Positions 1 to 6,244 of a DNA stretch of 6,940 nt are shown piece after piece. The notes under the pieces are model-generated. The model made no database searches and was not told where the DNA came from. It worked only from the letters and a program-made list of their open reading frames with translations. Each line of letters opens with the position of its first letter. The first letter of the stretch is position 1. The position numbers and the translations under genes are program-made. The stretch is from Betaproteobacteria bacterium (lineage in GTDB: Bacteria > Pseudomonadota > Gammaproteobacteria > Burkholderiales > SG8-39), in assembly GCA_007280315.1 (NCBI GenBank), contig QYQC01000226.1, positions 1 through 6,940 of the forward strand. The letters are read 5' to 3'.

Positions 1-1
1 C

Positions 2-2278
2 TTCAGCGGCCTGGTGGGCACGGACACGGCCGCGCTCACCAGCACCGGGGCGGCGTACAACAGCGCGGACTTCCTCAGCGCGAGCAGCCTGACCGTATCC
101 GGGCTTGCGATTGGCGGCATCACCAGCAGCGTCGGTTCGCTCGGTTCGGACTACGTTCTCGCCGCACTGAGCGCGAGCGTTGCAGCCACGATCACGCCGG
201 CCACGCCGCCAACAGCTGTGGCGCCCACGTTCGTGGTACCGCCGGTGCAACCGAGTTTCGTTTTGCCGACAGCCGTGTCAGGCACGCTTGCGCCAATATC
301 GCCGCCGCTTGCACTTTCCATACCTTCGACGACTGCGAGCGCTCCGGTGACCGGCGCAGGCGATGCTACGGCGACGGGCGGCACGTCGGGGCCGGTATCC
401 TCTTCGACTGCCGCCGATCAAAGCGCATCGAGCGCATCAACGTCCGCATCGGGCACCTCTGCAGGATCCGATTCCGCAACCGGCACATCGACCGCGAGCA
501 ATTCCGCATCGGGAACGTCGGCGGCGTCCGAGAAGGATTCGAAAACAACCGCCGCCTCCGGTTCGACATCGACCACATCGACTGCGTCAGGGTCGACTTC
601 AGGAACGTCCGCTGCTTCCGCTTCCCCGAGTTCCGCGACCTCAGGCACACCACGCGGAGCGCCGCCCGCGCCGCCCGCTGCCGGCACGCCGGCAGGACGC
701 ACGCAGATCGCCGCGATTTCGCCCGCAGCGGCTCCGGCATCGAGCAACCTGGCATCCTCGCTCGCGCGCATCGCGACGCCGGCCGACACGGCCAAGCCTG
801 CGCCGTCCACGACGCCACGCGCCGCTGCAGCATCGCCCGCGGCCTCCACCTCGGCGCCGGCGGCGCAGCCTGCCGCGCCCGCCGCGGCTCCGGGTACGAT
901 CCGCTCGGTGCAGAACTCGATCGCCGGGGGGCGCAATCCTTCAGCCAACCTGAATTCGCTCGCCAACGCCGAGGTCTCCCGCGCGGTTAAGAATGGCATG
1001 CCGGCGGACCGGGTAGGGGCAGCCACGAAATCCTTCAACACCGTGCTGGTGAAGCAACTTGCCAGCGGCGCCACGCCTGCCAAAGCCGTGGAAGCGGCGA
1101 AGAGGGTGCTCGCTGCCGAGAGTGCTTTCCCGGTGTCCAAGGCGCCGCAGGTAACGGCGACAAAAAATGTAATGGCAGGTGGTGAGCAGGTCACTGCCAA
1201 ACTGCAAGCGGTCTCGGGAGCGAAGACTCCTGGCGGATCAAAGACGTTCGAAAAAGTTGTCGCAGGTGCATTGAACAAAGGCGCCAGCATGGCCGATGCG
1301 GTCAAGACCGCGCAGCTGGCCGTCAAGACGGCCGAGTCCTTTGCCAAGGCCGACGCTTCGCCGCAAAGCGCGCTTGCCAACACGAACAGCGCCCGCGGAG
1401 CAGCCGCGACGCCGCTCGCCAATGCCTCGCCGCAAATTCAGCGGTCAGTCGCTACGATGTTGGCCAACGGTGTGCTGCCGGGCGAGGCGATGAAGCGCGC
1501 AGAGCAGGCGGAGATCAACAGCGCCGCCGCCGCACGCGCCGATGCCGCGAATCCAGCCGTCGGATTGGCGCGGGGCGACGCCAGCGCGCTCAAGGAGCAG
1601 CCTGCAGCCGGCGGATTCGACAAGGTGCTGGCGGTCGCGATGGCAAAGGGGGTCCCGGTCGGCGAGGCGATCGCGCGCGCGGCCGAAACCAATGCCCTCG
1701 AGCAGCGCGCCATCGAGGCCGACGCCAAGAGTCCTCTGGCCGGCTTTTCCAATGGTGCCGCGCATATCCCCAAGGGAAGCCCGGACTTCGACCGTGCAGT
1801 TGCCAACGCGATCGCACGCGGCGAAAAACCATCCGTGGCAATCGCAAGCGCGGAACGTGCGGCGGCAAGCGTTCCACCCGAAGTGCAAAGCCCGACAAGG
1901 GCGATTGCCTCCGGAAAGAACGTCGATGCGCTTCTCAAATCCGAGGGAGACAGCCGGATTTTCAAACGGGTGCTTAACAAATCTCTTGCCAATGGCATAG
2001 GTATCGAGAAAGCCATGGCGATCGCGCGCCGGGCCGAAGAGGGCAATGCGTTCCGCTTCGCTCTGCCTCGCGCGGTGGTGTCATCTGCCGCCTCAGGGCC
2101 GGTCAAAATGACGGCCGAGGGCGGCGTGCCTCTGCCGGCCTGGTTGAAATTCGATCCCAAGACACGAAACTTTGTCGCCCACAACGTCCCGCCGGGTGCA
2201 TTGCCGTTGAAGGTAGTCATAACCGCGGGCGGGAAGGAATCCACCGTAGTCGTTTCCGAGCAGGGCGGGGGGAATTAG
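2..2278 (+). CDS. C-terminal part of a large YDG-repeat, filamentous-haemagglutinin-like surface protein (5' end outside window)
   Basis: The reading frame is open from the first bases to TAG at 2276-2278. The GTG at 14 is probably an internal valine, because the codons before it (F-S-G-L) continue the same repeat. Numbering from that valine: residues 1-62 match the end of a YDG repeat (GLVGTDTAAL, then LTVSGLAI, closing on ATITP), a module of two-partner-secretion and haemagglutinin-like adhesins. Residues about 63-110 are Pro/Val rich. Residues 110-215 are Ser/Thr/Ala low complexity and 215-295 are Pro/Ala rich, probably an extended stalk. Residues 340-685 hold about six helical repeats. 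Residues 704-748 form a beta-rich end domain with an LPAWLKFDP motif, resembling cadherin-like/He_PIG modules. No cysteine or membrane anchor is visible. An exported, surface-located adhesin or matrix protein is inferred; its signal peptide and any TPS domain would lie upstream. The channel gene follows after 48 bp on the same strand. The YDG assignment is fairly sure; the ligand is unknown. Confidence 0.85.
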   Translation, partial: FSGLVGTDTAALTSTGAAYNSADFLSASSLTVSGLAIGGITSSVGSLGSDYVLAALSASVAATITPATPPTAVAPTFVVPPVQPSFVLPTAVSGTLAPISPPLALSIPSTTASAPVTGAGDATATGGTSGPVSSSTAADQSASSASTSASGTSAGSDSATGTSTASNSASGTSAASEKDSKTTAASGSTSTTSTASGSTSGTSAASASPSSATSGTPRGAPPAPPAAGTPAGRTQIAAISPAAAPASSNLASSLARIATPADTAKPAPSTTPRAAAASPAASTSAPAAQPAAPAAAPGTIRSVQNSIAGGRNPSANLNSLANAEVSRAVKNGMPADRVGAATKSFNTVLVKQLASGATPAKAVEAAKRVLAAESAFPVSKAPQVTATKNVMAGGEQVTAKLQAVSGAKTPGGSKTFEKVVAGALNKGASMADAVKTAQLAVKTAESFAKADASPQSALANTNSARGAAATPLANASPQIQRSVATMLANGVLPGEAMKRAEQAEINSAAAARADAANPAVGLARGDASALKEQPAAGGFDKVLAVAMAKGVPVGEAIARAAETNALEQRAIEADAKSPLAGFSNGAAHIPKGSPDFDRAVANAIARGEKPSVAIASAERAAASVPPEVQSPTRAIASGKNVDALLKSEGDSRIFKRVLNKSLANGIGIEKAMAIARRAEEGNAFRFALPRAVVSSAASGPVKMTAEGGVPLPAWLKFDPKTRNFVAHNVPPGALPLKVVITAGGKESTVVVSEQGGGN
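344..895 (+). repeat. Ser/Thr/Ala then Pro/Ala low-complexity stalk-coding region
   Basis: Within the adhesin gene, codons for about 110-215 are almost only Ser, Thr, Ala and Gly, with recurring SASGTSA and TASGS motifs. A 60-bp (20-residue) imperfect repeat is visible: TCCGCATCGGG occurs at 443-453 and again at 503-513. Residues 215-295 are Pro/Ala rich. Such a segment is expected to be extended or disordered and to act as a spacer between the beta-helical passenger and the C-terminal repeats. Repeats of this kind may change length between strains; this is inference. Confidence 0.7.
1020..2075 (+). repeat. About six degenerate protein repeats (57-71 residues) near the adhesin C-terminus
   Basis: The repeat core aligns as F-x-[RKN]-V-[LV]-x-x-[AS]-[LM]-A-x-G-x-x-x-x-x-A-[VIM]-x-x-A-x-x-A. 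The leading aromatic or aliphatic codon starts at 1034 (SFNTVL), 1247 (TFEKVV), 1436 (QIQRSV, Ile in place of Phe), 1616 (GFDKVL), 1787 (DFDRAV) and 1961 (IFKRVL). The spacing is therefore 71, 63, 60, 57 and 58 codons. A weaker unit may precede at VSRAVKNGMPADR. Between cores lie Ala-rich linkers that often contain SP or NP. The heptad-like spacing of Ala and aliphatic residues on either side of a conserved Gly suggests a helix-turn-helix unit. I do not recognise a named family. Confidence 0.7.
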
Positions 2279-2326
2279 ACAGCATGCTTCCCGTTTATCA
2301 TCCATCGTTCGATTGAGTGACCATCC

Positions 2327-5131
2327 ATGAAAACATTTTCTGAACTTCTGCGCAGCGAAAAGAAATGGAAAGTATTCGGCCTGATACTGTTCAGTATTCT
2401 GGTCATTAGCGCAATCATTTCGCTGGTAACAAAATTCACTCTGATCAGCGATGATCCGGCGACGCGCCCGCGCGTCGCCGTCGTCGGGCCCATGACCGGA
2501 TCGCTGGCTGCGCTTGGCATTTCGCTGAAGCAGGGTGCGGATGCGCACATCGAGTCGATCAACCGCCTGGGTGGTTACAAGGGCCGTCCGATCGAAGCAG
2601 TGGCCTATGACGAAACCGATGACGCGGCCACAAAAATCGCCGCCGACTCCCGCGTCATCGCAGTCGTCGGCCATTTCGACGGGGCACGGCTGAAAGCGGC
2701 CGCAGCGGTCTACGAGAAGCGCAAGGTGCCGGTAGTGACACCGTTGTTCCTGTCTGAAGCGGTGCCCGGGGTCACGTCGCTCGGCATCGATACGCGCGAA
2801 CAAGCGCGATTCGTTGCCAACTATGCGCGCAACGTGGTGCAGCAGCGCCTGATGTACGTGGTGCGCGAGGACGGCGCGGAGTTCGATCCGCTGGTCGCCC
2901 CGTTCCTGGAAGTCTACGAGCGTTTCGAGACGCCGGTACGCAAGGTATGGCGGTTGAGGGGCGGCACAGAGCAGGAGGCCGATCTGAAAGACGCGCTGAA
3001 GGCGATCAAGGATATCGACATCGGCGCCGTGTATATCGCGGCCCGCCCCGAACTCGCCGCGCGCGTGGTGCAAGGCATTCACGCCACGGGCAACGCGCTC
3101 GAATTGTTCGGACCGGAGCAACTCGCCACGGGTGCATTCCTGCAGAGTCTCAAGGGTCTTGCGCCCAGGGACGCCGCCGTTCAAAGCCACGGTATCGTCG
3201 CGGCCACGCCGGTGCTGTTCGATACAGCCAACGAAGAGGCGCAGAATTTTCAGACCCGCTACCAGAAGAAGTTCAAAGCGTCTCCTGATTGGGTGGCTGT
3301 CATCGGCAACGATGCGGTCGGCGTGGCCCTCAGCGCAAAACCCGGCGTTGACGAGGTGACGGGTCTGAGCGGAGCGCTGCGCTTCGTCGAGCGACAGGCG
3401 CAGCTGCCGATCCAGATGGGCGTCTACAACGGCGACCGCATGATTTCCGCGCCGGTGCAGCTGCTGCCCATCGCCAAAGGGGCGGGCTTCAACTATATCG
3501 AGGCGTTGCGCCAGGGGCGCGTGCTCTACGTCAACGATCGTTTCATGTACAAGACCAACGTCGTCTACGTCGGTGTGAGCATGCATGACATCAGCGAGCT
3601 CGACCTGCAGAAGGAGACCGCCACGCTGGATCTGTCGATCTGGTTCCGCTATCGCGGCAGCTTCAAGCCGCAGGACGTACTGGTGGGCAATGCGATCGAA
3701 CCGGTGAAATTCGACAATCTCGAGGAAAGCAAGGAGAGCGACGAGGTCCAGTATCGCCGCTTTCGCATCAAACAGAAGTTCCGTCTCAACTTTACCGGGG
3801 CAGCGCGCGCTTACACCCAGGTCGTGGCCGGCATCACTTTCCGCCACCGCGAACTGAACCGAAACAACCTGACCTATGTGGTCGACGTACTCGGCATGCC
3901 CAGCGGCAACGCGCTGATCGAGGACTTGCAACAGCGGATGGTGGTCAAACCCAATACCGGCTGGGAGATCGGCAACGCCTGGGTTTCGCAGAATCTGGCG
4001 CGCGAGCGCGGCGAAGGCGCGCCGCAGTACGTCGGTATGACCGGCGAGCAGCCGATGTTCTCCAACATTACCTACGGCGCATTGCTGTCTCCGATCGCCA
4101 CCAGCGCGCGCGACGTTGTTTCGCCGGAGTTCTTTATCTACATTGCCATCTTCGGCCTGATCGGCGCGATCGCCGCGATTCTCATCGACGCAAATCTGCG
4201 CGGCAGGCACTGGGTGGTGCAGTCGTGGTTGCTGCGCGTGATCTTCTGGCCGCTGTTGTTGCTGTCCATCGGGAACATAACGCTCGACTGGGCGTTCAAC
4301 AATACGGCGCATTCGACCACGCGCAACCTGGTCTTGATCTACGAGAGTCTGTGGTGGCTGATCGGCGCCTGGCTTTTCGACAAGGCGGTGCGCCGTTTCA
4401 TCTGGGAGTCATTGGAAGAAAGCACCCAGCGTCGCGTCCCCAACGTGATGAAGCTGTTCAGCAGTTTTCTCGTATTGGCGCTCAGCGTCGCCGGCATTAC
4501 CGCGTTCGTCTTCAACCAGACGCTTACCAGCCTGCTTGCGACATCGGGCGTGCTCGCCATGGTCGTCGGCCTGGCCATCCAGGCGAACATCGCCAACGTC
4601 TTCTCCGGCATCATTCTCAACATCGAGCGGCCGTTCAAGGTCGGAGATTACGTAAAGATCAACAATATCCTCGGCAAGGTTCTTGACATCACCTGGAGGA
4701 CTACCCGCATCGAGTCCAACGACGGTCAGAACGTCAGCTTGGCCAACTCCAAGGTCTCCGAGGCGTTGATGGAGAATTTCAGCGAGATCCCGCATGGACT
4801 CACCGCGGAAACGAACTTCTATACGCGGCCGGAAGCCGATCCGGCGCAGGTCCTGCCCATCATCAACGAAGCATTGGCCAGAGCGAAATACGTCGTCGCC
4901 AAGGACGATCCCCTGTACGAACCCATGGTCCGCTACAAGGGCGTAGTCAACATCAATGGCCACTGGGTAGGACATTTTGCCGCCGGCTATCGCGTCGCCA
5001 TCCTGCCGAAAAAATCGAGGGCGCGCGAAGAAATCTGGACCTATGTCAGGAACAAATTTGTGGAACACGGCATCGCGCTGGTACCGGCGGAGGGCACCGG
5101 CGTCATGCCTGCGGAGGCCAAGGGCGGCTGA
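2327..5131 (+). CDS. Periplasmic-binding domain / Cys-loop-receptor-like domain / MscS channel fusion protein
   Basis: This 934-residue protein is complete. A signal anchor (16-37, after KKWK, no clear cleavage site) precedes a type I periplasmic-binding fold at about 48-385 (RVAVVGPMTGSLAALG, INRLGGYKGRPIE, VIAVVGHFDGA, VPVVTPLF), as in LivJ-type amino-acid binders. Residues about 410-595 resemble the ligand-binding domain of pentameric ligand-gated channels (VVYVGVSMHDISELDLQ, LDLSIWFRYRG, YRRFRIKQKFRLNF, FRHREL, LTYVVDVLGM). Membrane segments follow near 601-622, 631-651, 667-685, 706-730 and 733-765. The last is the MscS TM3 pore helix (VVGLAIQANIANVFSG, then NIERPFKVGDYV), leading into the cytoplasmic MscS beta domain (GKVLDITWRTTRI, DGQNVSLANS) and alpha/beta tail to about 925. 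By alignment with E. coli MscS, gate residues Leu105/Leu109 become M745/L749. Predicted topology is sensor in the periplasm, C-terminus in the cytoplasm. The ATG has only a weak GAG 9 bp upstream. The role inferred is a ligand-modulated, osmotic-type channel; the ligand is unknown. MscS and PBP calls are firm, the middle domain likely. Confidence 0.9.
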   Translation: MKTFSELLRSEKKWKVFGLILFSILVISAIISLVTKFTLISDDPATRPRVAVVGPMTGSLAALGISLKQGADAHIESINRLGGYKGRPIEAVAYDETDDAATKIAADSRVIAVVGHFDGARLKAAAAVYEKRKVPVVTPLFLSEAVPGVTSLGIDTREQARFVANYARNVVQQRLMYVVREDGAEFDPLVAPFLEVYERFETPVRKVWRLRGGTEQEADLKDALKAIKDIDIGAVYIAARPELAARVVQGIHATGNALELFGPEQLATGAFLQSLKGLAPRDAAVQSHGIVAATPVLFDTANEEAQNFQTRYQKKFKASPDWVAVIGNDAVGVALSAKPGVDEVTGLSGALRFVERQAQLPIQMGVYNGDRMISAPVQLLPIAKGAGFNYIEALRQGRVLYVNDRFMYKTNVVYVGVSMHDISELDLQKETATLDLSIWFRYRGSFKPQDVLVGNAIEPVKFDNLEESKESDEVQYRRFRIKQKFRLNFTGAARAYTQVVAGITFRHRELNRNNLTYVVDVLGMPSGNALIEDLQQRMVVKPNTGWEIGNAWVSQNLARERGEGAPQYVGMTGEQPMFSNITYGALLSPIATSARDVVSPEFFIYIAIFGLIGAIAAILIDANLRGRHWVVQSWLLRVIFWPLLLLSIGNITLDWAFNNTAHSTTRNLVLIYESLWWLIGAWLFDKAVRRFIWESLEESTQRRVPNVMKLFSSFLVLALSVAGITAFVFNQTLTSLLATSGVLAMVVGLAIQANIANVFSGIILNIERPFKVGDYVKINNILGKVLDITWRTTRIESNDGQNVSLANSKVSEALMENFSEIPHGLTAETNFYTRPEADPAQVLPIINEALARAKYVVAKDDPLYEPMVRYKGVVNINGHWVGHFAAGYRVAILPKKSRAREEIWTYVRNKFVEHGIALVPAEGTGVMPAEAKGG

Positions 5132-5203
5132 GGACGGAACGGCATGCTGCCAAGACGAACGATCGTTGACGACTAACATTGCGGCGGTCCGCCCGGCCCT
5201 GGT

Positions 5204-5245
5204 GGCCTTCTACGCGGCGGCGCGATGTGCCGCTGCATAGAAGCC
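5204..5245. terminator. Long hairpin between convergent genes, possible bidirectional transcription end
   Basis: Arms 5204-5221 and 5229-5245 pair over about 16 bp (core TTCTA...GC.GC with its complement), with one bulged C, one C-A mismatch and one G-T pair, around a 7-base loop GCGATGT. It lies 73 bp after the channel stop codon and 152 bp after the stop of the opposing gene. No T-run follows on either strand, so it is not a classical Rho-independent terminator. It could be a U-less terminator, an RNA-stabilising 3' structure or a dispersed palindromic element. Confidence 0.4.
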
Positions 5246-5353
5246 GACTCAGGATTCAAGCCGCGGTTCGTCGCCCGTTTCTCAGTGGACGAAATGCGTC
5301 CGAACTTGCGTGATCACCGCTGCGGGGCGTTGTTCTGAAAAACGGACCTGGAA

Positions 5354-5378
5354 CGCTCGGTGCGATACACGCCGAGTG
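5354..5378 (-). terminator. Weak hairpin downstream of the six-cysteine protein gene
   Basis: CTCGG at 5356-5360 pairs with CCGAG at 5372-5376, and the stem extends by a wobble pair and one further C-G pair, with an 11-base loop. It lies 19 bp beyond the stop codon of the minus-strand gene. Read on that strand, a short T5 run occurs about 10 bases after the stem (complement of AAAAA at 5338-5342). The stem is short and the T-run is offset, so this is only a candidate terminator. Confidence 0.25.
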
Positions 5379-5396
5379 GGATCTTGCTCTAACTGC

Positions 5397-6137
5397 CTAC
5401 CATCCCTGCACTTCGGAGACACCGCGATTGGCCTGCGCCATGGCGGCGGCGCAGTTCGCCAGTGAAGGTGTTCTTTGAAGCTGTGATACTCCATAGGCAA
5501 TATTCTGCTTCATAACTTCAAATCTCGAATCCCGATCCTTCAGGCCCTTGGTCGTTTTTTTCCAATTGTAGGCGTTGTTCATCCATGCAAGCTTCTCGTT
5601 GATCGTGCCGATACATTGCTGCAGTTGCGCCGCGGCGAACGGGGCATTGGCAGCCGGCTGGGTAGTGGGCATCTGCGGCCTTGCAACCGGGGCCGGCGGC
5701 GTATTGGCCGGTTGCTGTTGTGGAGTCAGTTGGCTCTGGCGTGGCAGAGTCTTCTGAAGCTGCTGAATCCGCTGCTGTTCTTCCACCTTTCCGAGGAGCG
5801 TCTTGAACGAGGGCGGGCGCTTGTTTTCGGGCAGCTTCTTCCAGTCCTCGGCTATCTGCGAAAGATCGGCATTGCAGTCGATCGCCCTGTTCTGTTTTGC
5901 GCGGATCTTCCACTCGTTGGTCTTTGTGTCGTAGGACTGGTTGAGGGGTTTTAATATCCGGTCATCCGGAGTCGATTGGGATGCACGCATCGCAAACAGC
6001 GAGCAGTAATCGAATACGTCGCCGGCACAAGCGCCTGCTACGGCCTTCAAGGGTTCACACACTTTGGCTATTTGTGCCGCCGCTGGTAACCCGGCCAACG
6101 AGAGAAGCACACCAGTCGATACCAGGATTACACGCAT
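5397..6137 (-). CDS. Exported six-cysteine protein of unknown function
   Basis: This 246-residue protein is complete. I do not recognise the family. An N-terminal signal peptide is clear (MRVILVSTGVLLSLAGLPAAAQ, with a likely cut after AAA or AAAQ), so the protein is probably periplasmic or secreted. The mature part has two segments joined by a Gln/Pro/Ala-rich linker at about 131-170. The first (23-130) carries Cys 27, 37, 45 and 88 and a charged helical stretch ending in VEEQQRIQQLQ. The second (171-246) carries Cys 175 and 229 and is mostly helical (INEKLAWMNNAYNWKK). Six cysteines in an exported protein suggest up to three disulfides; the pairing is unknown. The start is supported by GGAG (complement of 6148-6151) 10 bases upstream of ATG. 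It lies 107 bp downstream of the solute-binding protein gene on the same strand, so co-transcription is possible but not shown. Confidence 0.8.
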   Translation of the reverse strand: MRVILVSTGVLLSLAGLPAAAQIAKVCEPLKAVAGACAGDVFDYCSLFAMRASQSTPDDRILKPLNQSYDTKTNEWKIRAKQNRAIDCNADLSQIAEDWKKLPENKRPPSFKTLLGKVEEQQRIQQLQKTLPRQSQLTPQQQPANTPPAPVARPQMPTTQPAANAPFAAAQLQQCIGTINEKLAWMNNAYNWKKTTKGLKDRDSRFEVMKQNIAYGVSQLQRTPSLANCAAAMAQANRGVSEVQGW

Positions 6138-6151
6138 GTTTAAACCACTCC
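6138..6151 (-). promoter_or_regulatory. Ribosome binding site and 8-bp palindrome before the six-cysteine gene
   Basis: Read on the minus strand, GGAG (6148-6151) stands 10 bases before the ATG, a fair Shine-Dalgarno site that supports this start. The palindrome GTTTAAAC (6138-6145) abuts the start codon; its AT-rich character would keep the initiation region unstructured. No convincing -35/-10 pair was found in the 107-bp gap. Confidence 0.5.
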
Positions 6152-6179
6152 AAACTCAAGGTTGATGAAACCGCGGCGC

Positions 6180-6198
6180 GTCCATCCCTCGGGATGAC
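6180..6198. repeat. Short inverted repeat CATCCC-TC-GGGATG
   Basis: Arms 6183-6188 and 6191-6196 are exact complements around a 2-base centre, and the pairing can extend by GT/AC with one bulged C. It sits between the two minus-strand genes, about 45 bp upstream of the six-cysteine gene. It could be a protein-binding operator or a small hairpin; without further copies its role cannot be decided. Confidence 0.3.
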
Positions 6199-6203
6199 GC
6201 AGA

Positions 6204-6241
6204 GGAAAGATCGGAAAGATCGGAAAGATCAGGAAACGATC
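6204..6241. repeat. 9-bp tandem repeat GGAAAGATC, three exact copies plus one degenerate
   Basis: GGAAAGATC occurs at 6204-6212, 6213-6221 and 6222-6230 with no interruption. After one A, a variant with an inserted C (GGAAACGATC) follows at 6232-6241. Each copy ends in GATC, giving four GATC sites 9, 9 and 11 bp apart. The array begins 3 bp beyond the stop codon of the solute-binding protein gene and lies in the leader region of the next gene. It looks like a small slipped-strand repeat; the copy number may vary. Confidence 0.85.
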
Positions 6242-6244
6242 GCG

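Noticed and set aside
14..16. GTG at 14 as the true start of the adhesin
   Set aside because: The frame is open upstream to the window edge and the codons before it continue a YDG repeat, so translation begins outside the window.
344..660. CRISPR-like or other DNA-level repeat array
   Set aside because: The repeats are imperfect, in frame and coding for Ser/Thr/Ala-rich protein, with no conserved repeat-spacer structure.
418..1422. 334-codon open frame on the minus strand within the adhesin gene
   Set aside because: It is made almost only of Ala, Val, Asp and Pro, the mirror of the Ser/Thr/Ala-rich plus-strand region; no start signal or domain supports it.
2093..4312. 739-codon open frame on the minus strand, opposite the channel gene
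   Set aside because: It is rich in His, Arg, Asp and Gln with no recognisable domain and runs across the end of the adhesin, the gap and the channel. This is typical of an antisense shadow in GC-rich DNA, while the plus frame has clear domains.
2327..5131. Reading the long gene as a complete pentameric ligand-gated channel
   Set aside because: The four-helix M1-M4 pore domain of that family is not seen; the membrane part ends in an MscS pore helix and an MscS cytoplasmic domain.
4409..5179. 256-codon open frame on the minus strand opposite the MscS domain
   Set aside because: The plus strand here encodes conserved MscS motifs; the antisense product has no domain and an unnatural composition.
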